Source: Cryptobacteroides sp964538395 (GTDB lineage: Bacteria > Bacteroidota > Bacteroidia > Bacteroidales > UBA932). Taken from it: DNA of 64,000 nt. The DNA lies in assembly GCA_964538395.1 (NCBI GenBank), contig CAZIFT010000001.1, positions 23,386 to 87,385 on the forward strand, given 5' to 3'. Both the position numbers and the translations under genes were made by a program. The notes below the pieces were generated by a model. The model ran no database searches. It was not told the origin of the DNA and saw only the letters and a program-made list of their open reading frames with translations. Below are positions 16,261-26,572 of the stretch, in pieces. Within the stretch, counting starts at the first letter, position 1; every line of letters begins with the position of its first letter.

Positions 16261-18378
16261 ATGGCAGCTAAAAGAGATCTTAAATTCACAAGGAACATCG
16301 GCATCATGGCTCATATCGATGCCGGCAAGACGACCACTTCCGAGCGTATCCTTTACTACACCGGAAAGATCCACAGGATGGGTGAGGTCCATGACGGAGG
16401 AGCCACGATGGACTGGATGGTCCAGGAGCAGGAGAGAGGTATCACCATCACTTCCGCAGCCACGACCGCGTTCTGGCACTACAACGACCAGGTCTATCAG
16501 ATCAACCTCATAGACACTCCCGGCCACGTGGACTTCACCGTGGAGGTGGAGCGTTCGCTGCGTGTCCTTGACGGAACGGTCGCCACATTCTGCGCCGTCG
16601 GTAGGGTTCAGCCCCAGTCCGAGACGGTGTGGCGTCAGGCCGACAAGTACGGCGTTCCTAAGATTGCCTATGTCAACAAGATGGACCGTGTGGGCGCTGA
16701 CTTCCTCGCCTGTGTCGAGGAGATTCACCAGAAGCTCGGTGCCAACGCAGTTCCCATCGCTCTCCCTATCGGATCCGAGGACAAGTTCAAGGGTATCGTG
16801 GACCTTATCGCAAGAAAGGCCATCTACTACAGAACTGAGGACACTCTCGTGAACTACTCCATCGAGGAGGTTCCCGCAGAGATGCACGACGAGGTCGAGA
16901 GATGGAGAGACAAGCTGGTCGAGGCAGCCGCCGAGTGCGACGAGGCCCTCATGGAAAAATACTTCGAGGATCCCGATTCCCTCTCCGAGGACGAGATCAT
17001 CGCAGCACTCCGCAAGGGAACCATTGCAATGCAGCTGATTCCCGCCACCTGCGGATCGTCCTTCAAGGACAAGGGTGTGCAGTTCCTGCTCGACGCAGTC
17101 GTCCGCTATCTCCCTTCGCCTCTTGACAAGGGTGCAGTCGAGGGTGTCAACCCTCACACCGAAGACAAGGAAAATCGCCTTCCTTCCGCCGCAGAGCCTT
17201 TCTGCGGACTCGTGTTCAAGATTGCCACAGACCCGTTCGTGGGCCGTCTGGCATTCTTCAGAGCATATTCCGGAAGAGTGGACGCCGGCTCCTATGTCCT
17301 CAACACCCGCACAGGCAAGAAGGAGAGGATTGCCCGTCTGTACCAGATGCACTCCAACCATCAGAACCCCATAGATTTTGTCGAGGCCGGTGACATCTGC
17401 GCCGCAGTCGGTTTCAAGGATCTCCGCACAGGAGACACCATCTGCGACGAAGGACACCCCATCACTCTCGAGTCCATGAAGTTCCCGGATCCCGTGATCG
17501 GAATCGCAGTGGAGCCCAAGACCCAGGGCGACCTTGACAAGCTCGGAATCGCTCTTGCGAAACTCGCCGAGGAGGATCCCACATTCACCGTCAAGACCGA
17601 CCATGAGACCGGCCAGACCGTCATCAGCGGAATGGGTGAGCTCCATCTTGACATCATCGTGGACCGTCTCCGCCGTGAGTTCGGAGTTGAAATCAACCAG
17701 GGCGCTCCCCAGGTTAACTATAAAGAGGCTATCACAGCACCTGTCCAGCACCGCGAGGTCTTCAAGAAGCAGACCGGCGGCCGCGGTAAGTTCGCTGACA
17801 TCGTCGTCGAAATCGGCCCTGCCGACGAAGGCGCAACAGGACTTCAGTTCGACAACCAGGTCAAGGGAGGAAACGTTCCGAAGGAATTCGTTCCCGCCGT
17901 GCAGAAAGGTTTCGAATCGGCCATGGCCAACGGCGTTCTCGCCGGCTACGAGGTCCAGTCGCTCAAGGTTACGCTGCTTGACGGTAGCTTCCATCCTGTG
18001 GACTCCGACCAGCTTTCGTTCGAAATGGCAGCCCGCATGGCCTTCCGTCATGCCTGCCCGAAGGCAAAGCCTGTGATTCTGGAGCCTATCATGAATCTCG
18101 AAGTCGTTACTCCCGAGGAGTACATGGGAGACATTGTCGGTGACCTCAACCGCCGCCGCGGCCAGATCAACGCCATGGACAGCACCGCCAACGGTGCACG
18201 CGTCATCAAGGCGTTCGTTCCCCTGTCGGAGCAGTTCGGTTATGTCACGATTCTCAGAACCCTTTCTTCCGGCCGTGCCACCAGCACGATGAGCTTCGAC
18301 CACTACGCTGAGGTCCCTGCAAACCTTTCCAAGGACATCATCGAGAAGAGCGGTTACAAGAACAGTGACGACGAGTAA
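16261..18378 (+). CDS. fusA: Translation elongation factor G
   Basis: 705 residues. GTPase that drives ribosomal translocation. G1 AHIDAGKTTT (17-26), the effector-region RGITITSAAT, G3 DTPGHVDF, and G4 NKMD are all intact, followed by the domain II to V sequence. Start MAAKRDLKFTRNIGIMAHID. Codon use is strongly biased, as expected of a highly expressed gene. tuf is not adjacent. Confidence 0.98.
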   Translation: MAAKRDLKFTRNIGIMAHIDAGKTTTSERILYYTGKIHRMGEVHDGGATMDWMVQEQERGITITSAATTAFWHYNDQVYQINLIDTPGHVDFTVEVERSLRVLDGTVATFCAVGRVQPQSETVWRQADKYGVPKIAYVNKMDRVGADFLACVEEIHQKLGANAVPIALPIGSEDKFKGIVDLIARKAIYYRTEDTLVNYSIEEVPAEMHDEVERWRDKLVEAAAECDEALMEKYFEDPDSLSEDEIIAALRKGTIAMQLIPATCGSSFKDKGVQFLLDAVVRYLPSPLDKGAVEGVNPHTEDKENRLPSAAEPFCGLVFKIATDPFVGRLAFFRAYSGRVDAGSYVLNTRTGKKERIARLYQMHSNHQNPIDFVEAGDICAAVGFKDLRTGDTICDEGHPITLESMKFPDPVIGIAVEPKTQGDLDKLGIALAKLAEEDPTFTVKTDHETGQTVISGMGELHLDIIVDRLRREFGVEINQGAPQVNYKEAITAPVQHREVFKKQTGGRGKFADIVVEIGPADEGATGLQFDNQVKGGNVPKEFVPAVQKGFESAMANGVLAGYEVQSLKVTLLDGSFHPVDSDQLSFEMAARMAFRHACPKAKPVILEPIMNLEVVTPEEYMGDIVGDLNRRRGQINAMDSTANGARVIKAFVPLSEQFGYVTILRTLSSGRATSTMSFDHYAEVPANLSKDIIEKSGYKNSDDE

Positions 18379-18401
18379 TTTTTTAACAGAAGACAATTGA
18401 T

Positions 18402-18707
18402 ATGAGTCAGAGAATAAGAATTAAACTCAAATCATTCGATCATATGCTGCTTGACAAGTCAGCAAAGAAGATCGCCGATACAGTGTCCTCCACCGGTGCC
18501 AAGGTCTGCGGCCCCATTCCGCTTCCCACAAGCACCAAGATCTTCACTGTCAACCGTTCCACCTTCGTCAACAAGAAATCCAGGGAGCAGTTCGAGCTCA
18601 ACTCCTACTGCAGGCTTCTTGACATCGACGATTCGAACGCCAAGACTGTCGATTCCCTCATGAAGCTTGAGCTTCCTTCGGGTGTCGAGGTTGAGATCAA
18701 GGTCTGA
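18402..18707 (+). CDS. rpsJ: 30S ribosomal protein S10
   Basis: 101 residues beginning MSQRIRIKLKSFDHMLLD, full length. 30S head protein and NusE of antitermination complexes. It is the last protein gene of this cluster. The expected next gene rplC is absent: a tRNA gene and a strong terminator follow instead. Confidence 0.98.
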   Translation: MSQRIRIKLKSFDHMLLDKSAKKIADTVSSTGAKVCGPIPLPTSTKIFTVNRSTFVNKKSREQFELNSYCRLLDIDDSNAKTVDSLMKLELPSGVEVEIKV

Positions 18708-18796
18708 TTTCGCGCCGCCTTGTGCGGTTATGATAAAAAACGGGGCTGTGTTGCTGTCTGTGGCACATTGCTTGCAGTAAATCAGCTCCGTTACCC

Positions 18797-18870
18797 GGTC
18801 CCATAGCTCAGTTGGTTAGAGCATCTGACTCATAATCAGGGGGTCGCAGGATCATGCCCTGCTGGGACCA
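18797..18870 (+). tRNA. tRNA with CAU anticodon (elongator Met, or Ile2)
   Basis: 74 bases. Acceptor GGTCCCA pairs with TGGGACC, D arm GCTC/GAGC, anticodon stem TCTGA/TCAGG with loop CTCATAA (anticodon CAT), T stem GCAGG/CCTGC. Discriminator A; CCA is not encoded. A paired first base pair and the lack of three G-C pairs in the anticodon stem exclude the initiator. The T loop is ATCATGC instead of the usual TTCRANY. Met and Ile2 (lysidine-modified) cannot be separated with confidence. Confidence 0.88.
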
Positions 18871-18878
18871 CTTCAAGG

Positions 18879-18918
18879 AGAGTGACTGCTAGTCGAAAGA
18901 TTGGCAGTCACTCTTTTT
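18879..18918 (+). terminator. Strong intrinsic terminator of the str-tRNA unit
   Basis: A 16-bp continuous stem: AGAGTGACTGC (18879-18889) pairs with GCAGTCACTCT (18904-18914), extended inward by five further pairs to a GAAA tetraloop (18895-18898), followed by a run of five T. Confidence 0.93.
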
Positions 18919-18946
18919 GTTCAAAAGAAAGAAAGCGTTATTTTTG
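18916..18946 (+). promoter_or_regulatory. Promoter of the YidE-like transporter gene
   Basis: TTTG (18916-18919), 19 bases, TATTTTTG (18939-18946). The -33 box uses the T run of the preceding terminator. 53 bases upstream of the ATG. Confidence 0.7.
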
Positions 18947-18999
18947 CGGAAATTTTTGGAAAAAAGGGGTGAGGTGCCCCGTAAAAAACAGTCTTTCTT

Positions 19000-20661
19000 A
19001 TGTTAAGCGCAACGGCATATTCGATTCTTCTGTTCGCGTTGGCCATCGCCGTGGGACTATGGCTCGGTAAATTCAAAATCAAAGGCGTGACAATCGGGTC
19101 CACATGGATTCTCTTCGTGGGCATTCTGATGGGTCATTTCGGTTTCATCCCCGAAGCGGGGGTCCTCTCCTTCATGAAGGACTTCGGCCTCATCCTGTTC
19201 GTGGTGTCAATCGGTCTGCAGGTCGGCCCCGGATTCTTCCAGTCCTTCAAGAGCGGCGGCCTCAAGCTTAACCTTCTCGCCACCCTGCTCGTGCTCATGG
19301 CCGTCCTGGCCGCTTATCTGATCCATGTCTTCACCGGCGAAGACCTCATGACCATGGTCGGCGTCATGTCCGGAGCAGTCACCAACACTCCCGGCCTCGG
19401 AGCCGCCCAGCAGACTGTGATAGACTCCATGGGACAGGCTGAAGGCGGAGAGATTTCCGGCAACCTGGCTTCCGCATATGCCGTGGCCTATCCTATAGGC
19501 GTGCTCGGCGTGCTGGCCCTCCTTATGATATTCAAGTCGGCATTCAAGGTGGACCTCGCCAAGGAGCAGGCCGCCCTTGACGCCCTCAACTCCGACGCCG
19601 GCGACAGCGCCGTCAGAGTCTATTGCGCAGTGTCCAACCCCGCGCTCTACGGCAAGTCTCTCAGGGACGTGGTGAAGAGCGAGCTCATGAACGAGGTCAT
19701 CATATCCCGTCTGCTCAGGGACGGCAAGGAATTCATGCCCACCCAGGACACCGTCTTCCAGGAAGGCGACCGTCTGCTGGTGGTCACCAGCCATAAAAAC
19801 ATAGACAAGGTCAAGGTCGTGTTCGGCGAGGAAGTCCAGATGCATTTCAAGGACTGGACCGAGGGCGAGGAGAATCTCATATTCAAGCGCCTTTCCGTGA
19901 CCAATTCCAAACTCACCGGAAGAAAGGTCAAGTCGCTCAATTTCAGAGTGCTGTATGGAGTGTCCGTGACCAGGGTCGTCAGAGCGGGTCTCGAGCTTGT
20001 CGCCACAGGCGAGCTCACTCTCCAGCTCGGTGACGTGATTCAGGTGGTCGGTCCCGAAAAGGGCATTGAAGAGGTGGCAAGGACCGTGGGCAACAAGGTC
20101 TCCGTCCTCAACAAGCCCAACATGATTCCCATCTTCGCGGGAATAGTGTTCGGAGTCCTTCTCGGCTGCATCCCCATCGCGATCCCCGGACTGCCCCAGC
20201 CCGTCAAGCTCGGCCTTGCAGGCGGACCGCTCATCGTGGCCATACTCATAGGCTGCTTCGGTCCCCGTCTGGGCATCACCACCTATACTACCATGAGCGC
20301 CAACATGATGCTCCGCGAAGTGGGTATATCCATATTCATGGCCGCCGTGGGTCTCGGCGCAGGCCGCAACTTTGTGGCGTCCCTCCTCGGAGGCGGCTGG
20401 TGGTGGATCCTCTACGGAGCCATAATCACCATAATCCCGGTGCTGATCATCGGACTGCTCGGCAGATATGTGTTCAAGCTGAACTTCTACCAAATCTGCG
20501 GTCTGGTCTCCGGAGGCACCACGGACCCTGCCGTCCTGGCATTCGCCCAGAACGCATATGGAACGGACTACACTTCCGTGAACTACGCCACCGTCTATCC
20601 TCTCACCATGTTCCTGAGAGTGCTGATGGCCCAGATACTCGTGCTTATAGCCCTGGCATAA
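19000..20661 (+). CDS. YidE/YbjL/AspT-type transporter with two TrkA-C domains
   Basis: 553 residues. Two membrane halves (about residues 5-185 and 375-553, roughly ten helices together) flank two cytoplasmic TrkA-C (RCK_C) modules at about 205-285 and 290-370. This matches the aspartate-alanine exchanger (AAE) family. The glycine-rich loop GAVTNTPGLGAAQQ in the first half and SGGTTDPAVLAFAQ in the second are the family's matched signature loops. Anion or amino-acid exchange is likely, but the substrate is unknown. Own promoter; 10 bases before the phosphatase gene. Confidence 0.85.
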   Translation: MLSATAYSILLFALAIAVGLWLGKFKIKGVTIGSTWILFVGILMGHFGFIPEAGVLSFMKDFGLILFVVSIGLQVGPGFFQSFKSGGLKLNLLATLLVLMAVLAAYLIHVFTGEDLMTMVGVMSGAVTNTPGLGAAQQTVIDSMGQAEGGEISGNLASAYAVAYPIGVLGVLALLMIFKSAFKVDLAKEQAALDALNSDAGDSAVRVYCAVSNPALYGKSLRDVVKSELMNEVIISRLLRDGKEFMPTQDTVFQEGDRLLVVTSHKNIDKVKVVFGEEVQMHFKDWTEGEENLIFKRLSVTNSKLTGRKVKSLNFRVLYGVSVTRVVRAGLELVATGELTLQLGDVIQVVGPEKGIEEVARTVGNKVSVLNKPNMIPIFAGIVFGVLLGCIPIAIPGLPQPVKLGLAGGPLIVAILIGCFGPRLGITTYTTMSANMMLREVGISIFMAAVGLGAGRNFVASLLGGGWWWILYGAIITIIPVLIIGLLGRYVFKLNFYQICGLVSGGTTDPAVLAFAQNAYGTDYTSVNYATVYPLTMFLRVLMAQILVLIALA

Positions 20662-20671
20662 CCGCGGCAAG

Positions 20672-21451
20672 ATGATAGAGAAAGTAATAGAGACAGTAAA
20701 GGAAGCCTCCGGACTCATGACGTCCGGAGGCTTCGAGATAAAGGAGAAGGACGGAATCGCCAACGTGGTGACTTCTTCGGACCTGGCCGTGCAGGAGTTT
20801 CTTGTGGACAGGCTCGCGAAGCTGCTCCCCGGCTCGGGATTCCTCTGCGAGGAGGAGGACGTCAACGACCTCGACGAAGAATATGTCTGGATCGTGGACC
20901 CCATAGACGGGACCCAGAACTACAGCCGCGGGATTCCGGAGTGCTGCATTTCGGTGGCCCTGGCCCACAGGATGGAAGTCGTGCTGGGCGTGGTGTATTC
21001 TCCGGGCAGGGGCTATCTCTTCTCCGCCGAGAAGGGCAAGGGCGCGTTCCTGAACGGGAAAAGCATCCATGTCTCGTCCCGCAGCTTCGAGAACAGCCTC
21101 CTGTTCACGGCGGCCAGCACCTACCATAAGGAATGGGCCGGCTACTGCTTCGACATAATCCGCGACATCTATTCCGGATGCAACGACCTCAGACGCAACG
21201 GTTCGGCGGCCCTGGAAATCTGCCTCATGGCGGCCGGATTCGTTGAGCTCTATTTCGAGATGAGGCTCATGCCCTGGGACTATGCGGCGGCCTCTCTCGT
21301 GCTGCACGAGGCCGGCGGCTTCTTCTGCGACTTCGACGGCAGGCATCCGTCCCTGCTCAAGGGGGACATGTTTCTCGCGGCCAACAGCCGCTCCTCGCTT
21401 GAGCGCATATCGGCGGCCGTGCACCGCCACATGGACCGTCTGCCTTATTGA
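20672..21451 (+). CDS. Inositol-monophosphatase-family phosphatase
   Basis: 259 residues. Li-sensitive Mg-dependent phosphatase fold with LCEEEDV (metal glutamates about 58-60), VDPIDGTQNYSRGIP (metal Asp residues near 75-78) and the C-terminal metal site PWDYAAASLVL. CysQ, SuhB or fructose-bisphosphatase-like activity is possible; sequence alone does not choose. Probably cotranscribed with its neighbours (10 bases upstream, 18 bases downstream). Confidence 0.85.
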   Translation: MIEKVIETVKEASGLMTSGGFEIKEKDGIANVVTSSDLAVQEFLVDRLAKLLPGSGFLCEEEDVNDLDEEYVWIVDPIDGTQNYSRGIPECCISVALAHRMEVVLGVVYSPGRGYLFSAEKGKGAFLNGKSIHVSSRSFENSLLFTAASTYHKEWAGYCFDIIRDIYSGCNDLRRNGSAALEICLMAAGFVELYFEMRLMPWDYAAASLVLHEAGGFFCDFDGRHPSLLKGDMFLAANSRSSLERISAAVHRHMDRLPY

Positions 21452-21469
21452 CATTAAAAACATAGCCAC

Positions 21470-22861
<1,392 letters not shown>

Positions 22862-22957
22862 CGGCTCCGGAATTCCGCTCAGGACAGTCGTCTAAACCTC
22901 TTAACTGGGGCTACTAAAATTTTTAAAGAAAAATTATTAAAAATCAAAACTGCTTGC

Positions 22958-22965
22958 TATCTTAG
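22958..22965 (+). promoter_or_regulatory. Possible -7 box for metX
   Basis: TATCTTAG, one mismatch from TAnnTTTG, about 26 bases upstream of the metX start in an AT-rich spacer (22862-22990). No convincing -33 box or riboswitch in this spacer. Confidence 0.35.
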
Positions 22966-22990
22966 CGTTTCGGAAGATTCGTTTTAGACA

Positions 22991-24022
22991 TTGGAAAAGC
23001 ACAGTTTTATATACAACGGGCCTTTTGAGTTCGAAGCGGGCGGGGTCCTGCCCTCTCTTGAACTCGTCTATCATTGCTCGGAGGGAGGCGTCCGCGGACG
23101 CAAGGTGATCTGGATATGCCATGCCCTCACGGCCAATTCCGACCCGTCGGACTGGTGGCCGCAGCTCGTCGGCCCCGGCAAGCTCATAGATACAGAGAAA
23201 TATTTCGTCATATGCGGCAACATGCTTGCGTCGAGCTATGGTTCCTCAAGCCCCGCAAGCGTGAATCCGGCCACCGGAAAGCCCTTTTATTTCGATTTCC
23301 CCAAAGTCACCGTCAGGGACATAGTCCGCGCTCTGGACATAGTGCGCAGACATGCCGGCGTGGACAGGATTGACCTTATGGTCGGGGCCAGCATAGGCGG
23401 CTTCCAGGCCATAGAATATTGCGTCATGTATCCCGATGTGGTCCGCAGGGCCGCATTCATGGCCACTCTTGCCAGGATCACCCCCTGGCTCACGGCCTTC
23501 GAGGAGTCCCAGAGGCTGGCGCTGGAGGCAGACTCCACCTTCCGCAAGTGCGAAAGCCTGGAAGGCGGCAAGGCCGGGCTCAAGTGCGCCCGCTCCATCG
23601 CGCTGCTTTCCTACCGCAGCGAGGACGGCTACAACCGCAAGCAGTTCGAGGCCGACGACGACACGCTTTTCGCATGCCGCGCCGCTTCCTACCAGCAGCA
23701 TCAGGGCGACAAGCTGACCGCCCGTTTCGACGCCTATTCCTACTGGTATCTTTCCTATGCGCTGGACAGCCACAACACCGGACGCGGCAGGGGAGGCCTC
23801 AGGGCCGCTCTTTCCACGGTCAAGGCCCGGACGGTGGTGGTGTCCATAGATTCCGACGTGATCTTCCCGCCCTATGAGATGGAGGAGATGGCGGGCATGA
23901 TTCCCGGCGCGGACTACCGGATGATAAGCTCCCATTACGGTCATGACGGATTTTTGCTTGAATACGACCAGATTACGGAGATTCTCGCACCGATTTTGAA
24001 AGAGATAGACAACGATAATTAA
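22991..24022 (+). CDS. metX: Homoserine O-acetyltransferase
   Basis: 343 residues. Alpha/beta hydrolase that acylates homoserine as the first committed step of methionine synthesis. Nucleophile Ser134 in GASIGGFQA, acid in SIDSDVIFPP (Asp287 or 289), His318 in HYGHDGFL. The start is TTG: no in-frame ATG precedes it, and the first residues EKHSFIYNGPF align with the family N-terminus. MetX enzymes can use acetyl- or succinyl-CoA; acetyl is the default reading. Next come thrA (45 bases) and asd, so this is an aspartate-family cluster. Confidence 0.93.
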   Translation: MEKHSFIYNGPFEFEAGGVLPSLELVYHCSEGGVRGRKVIWICHALTANSDPSDWWPQLVGPGKLIDTEKYFVICGNMLASSYGSSSPASVNPATGKPFYFDFPKVTVRDIVRALDIVRRHAGVDRIDLMVGASIGGFQAIEYCVMYPDVVRRAAFMATLARITPWLTAFEESQRLALEADSTFRKCESLEGGKAGLKCARSIALLSYRSEDGYNRKQFEADDDTLFACRAASYQQHQGDKLTARFDAYSYWYLSYALDSHNTGRGRGGLRAALSTVKARTVVVSIDSDVIFPPYEMEEMAGMIPGADYRMISSHYGHDGFLLEYDQITEILAPILKEIDNDN

Positions 24023-24067
24023 CAACCGCGTTCCGCATCCGCGGGACCGAACACAGAGACAGAATAT

Positions 24068-26524
24068 ATGCAGGTACTGAAATTCGGAGGCACATCCGTG
24101 GCTGACGCCGCGAGCATGTCCCAGTGCGCCGACATCATAGCCGCCGCAGTGGCAAGGGACAACTCAATAGTCGTGGTTTCGGCCATAGCGGGGTTCACCG
24201 ACGCGCTGATCAAGATAGGAAAACTTGCCTCGGAGAAGGACGAGTCCTACAAAGACATACTCGAGGACTACCGCGAGAGGCATCACAGGATAATAGAGAC
24301 CCTTCTGCCCATAGAGAAGCATGAGGAGTCCCTCGAGGCGTGCGACGAGGTCTTCGGATATCTCGGCAGCATCGCACACGGAGTCTGCCTGCTCGGAGAG
24401 CTGAGCAAGACCAGCCTGGACGCCATCCAGGGCTGCGGCGAGCTCCTTTCCAGCCGCATTCTCGCCACCAAGATGGCTTCGGTGGGCATCCCCACCAAGT
24501 GGGTGGACAGCAGGGAAATCATCCGCACCGTTGAGGAAGGCGGCAAGAGCGTGGTGGATTTCAAGACCACCTATGCCAATGTGGAGAAGATGATCGAGGA
24601 CAACCCCATCAAGACCCTTTTCGTGGCCCCGGGCTTCATCGGGTCCGACGCCAAGGGCAGGATGGTGACTCTCGGCCGCGGAGGCTCGGACTATTCGGCT
24701 TCCCTCTATGCCGTCGGCAGCAAGGCCAGGGCTCTCGAGACCTGGAAAGACGTGCCCGGAATGATGACCGCCGACCCCAAGATCGTCCCTTCGGCCACCC
24801 TGATAAAGCACATCTCCTACAGGGCCGCCCTGGAGCTGTCCCATTTCGGTGCCAAGGTCATCTATCCCCCGACCATACAGCCTGTCGTCAAGGAGCGCAT
24901 CCCGATCTATGTGAAATGCACCTTCGACCCCGCCGGAGAAGGCACGGTCATAGAGCAGAACCCGCCCAGGAATTCCAACAACATCATAGGCATATCCAAT
25001 TCCGACAACATCGCCCTCCTCTCGCTTGAGGGCAGCGGCATGGTCGGAGGCACCGGCTTCTCCTACAGGCTCTTCCAGACCCTCAGCGAGAACGACATCA
25101 GCATCATACTCATCACCCAGGCATCTTCGGTGAACACCATGTGCGTGGCCGTCTCCGAGAAGGACGCAGCCAAGGCCAAGGAGGCCGTGGACAGGTGCTT
25201 CGCCTATGAGATTTCCCTCGGCAAGCTCAACTCCCTCAAGGTGGAGACCGGCTATTCCATAGTCTGCCTCGTGGGCAACGACATGCTGGGCCATGAGGGA
25301 ACCACCGGCAGGATGATGGCCGCCCTCGGCAGAAGGAGCGTGGCCGTGAGGGCCGTCGCCCAGGGCTCCACCGAGAGGAACATATCGGTGATAGTGTCCT
25401 CCGACGAGGTCCGTCCCGCCATAAAGTATATCCACAACGAATTCTTCGAGAAATCCAGATATAAGGATATCAACCTGTTCATAGCCGGCTACGGCACCGT
25501 GGGCCAGGCCTTCCTGGACATTCTCGCCAAGAACCGCGACGCCATCGCCGAGCGCACCGGAAAGAAGCTTCATCTTGCGGGCCTTTCCAACAGCCGCAAG
25601 TATATCTTCAACAAAGAGGGCTTGAGCCTCAAGGACATAGACGCCCAGCTGGCAGCCGGAAAGAGCGCCGCCGACGAGGCCTTCTTCGAGGTCCTTTCCG
25701 AGACGGCCCTGCAGAATTCGGTGTTCGTGGACTGCACCGCCAGCTCGGACATCTCCTACAAGTACATCAACCTTTTCGAGAACGGCTATTCCGTGGTGGC
25801 CAGCAACAAGATCACCTTCGCCGCCCCCTACAAGCAGTATAAGGCTCTCAAGACGGCCGCAGTGGCCAACGGGGTGTCGCTCAGATATGAGACCACCGTG
25901 GGCGCCGCGCTGCCCATCCTCGAGTCCATCTCCAGGAGCGTAAACTCCGGCGACGGAATCTCCAGGATCGAGGCCGTGCTCTCCGGCACGCTGAACTATA
26001 TCTTCTCCACCTATCGCGGCGGAGAGGACGGAAAGACCTTCTGCGACGTGGTGCGCCATGCCCAGGAGGCCGGATATTCCGAGCCCGACCCGAGGCTGGA
26101 CCTCAGCGGCCGCGATGTGCTGAGGAAACTGCTGATAATCAGCCGCGAAGCCGGCGCCGCCATAGACGAGGCCGATGTGGACATAGACCCTGTGCTCGGC
26201 CCCGAGTTCTTCAAGGGCAAGGTCCCCGAGTTCTTCGAGAAGCTCGCCGCTTCGGAGGAGAAGTTCGCCGCTTCCTATCATGAGGCCGCTTCCAAGGGCC
26301 TGAGACAGAGATTCATCGCTTCCCTCGTGAAGACTCCGGACGGCTATAAGGCCTCCATGGGCCTCAAGTCCATAGGACCCGGGCATCCCCTGTTCAACCT
26401 GGAGGGGACCAACAATTCCGCCATCATCACCACCGACTTCTATCCGTCCCCGCTCGTGGTGCAGGGCGCCGGCGCCGGTGCCTATCAGACGGCCAGCGGA
26501 GTGCTGAACGACATTCTGATGTAA
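24068..26524 (+). CDS. thrA: Bifunctional aspartokinase / homoserine dehydrogenase
   Basis: 818 residues, standard fusion length. Aspartokinase from KFGGTSVADA (5-14) through TLGRGGSDYSA (about 200), two ACT-type regulatory segments at about 300-460, then homoserine dehydrogenase with NAD(P) loop AGYGTVGQAF (about 470-479) and the catalytic-domain motif SGTLNYIFS. Makes aspartyl phosphate and homoserine for threonine, methionine and lysine. thrB and thrC are not in the window. 48 bases to asd. Confidence 0.96.
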   Translation: MQVLKFGGTSVADAASMSQCADIIAAAVARDNSIVVVSAIAGFTDALIKIGKLASEKDESYKDILEDYRERHHRIIETLLPIEKHEESLEACDEVFGYLGSIAHGVCLLGELSKTSLDAIQGCGELLSSRILATKMASVGIPTKWVDSREIIRTVEEGGKSVVDFKTTYANVEKMIEDNPIKTLFVAPGFIGSDAKGRMVTLGRGGSDYSASLYAVGSKARALETWKDVPGMMTADPKIVPSATLIKHISYRAALELSHFGAKVIYPPTIQPVVKERIPIYVKCTFDPAGEGTVIEQNPPRNSNNIIGISNSDNIALLSLEGSGMVGGTGFSYRLFQTLSENDISIILITQASSVNTMCVAVSEKDAAKAKEAVDRCFAYEISLGKLNSLKVETGYSIVCLVGNDMLGHEGTTGRMMAALGRRSVAVRAVAQGSTERNISVIVSSDEVRPAIKYIHNEFFEKSRYKDINLFIAGYGTVGQAFLDILAKNRDAIAERTGKKLHLAGLSNSRKYIFNKEGLSLKDIDAQLAAGKSAADEAFFEVLSETALQNSVFVDCTASSDISYKYINLFENGYSVVASNKITFAAPYKQYKALKTAAVANGVSLRYETTVGAALPILESISRSVNSGDGISRIEAVLSGTLNYIFSTYRGGEDGKTFCDVVRHAQEAGYSEPDPRLDLSGRDVLRKLLIISREAGAAIDEADVDIDPVLGPEFFKGKVPEFFEKLAASEEKFAASYHEAASKGLRQRFIASLVKTPDGYKASMGLKSIGPGHPLFNLEGTNNSAIITTDFYPSPLVVQGAGAGAYQTASGVLNDILM

Positions 26525-26572
26525 TGCGGGCATATGCAAGAGAAATATTTGAGGTAGTAATAAGACAGTAAA

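Noticed and set aside
18797..18870. Initiator tRNA-fMet
   Set aside because: The acceptor starts with a proper G-C pair and the anticodon stem lacks three consecutive G-C pairs.
22862..22990. SAM riboswitch before metX
   Set aside because: The spacer is short. It lacks the TTGCAA loop and GCTAAAAA strand seen before metK, and no terminator or paired core was found.
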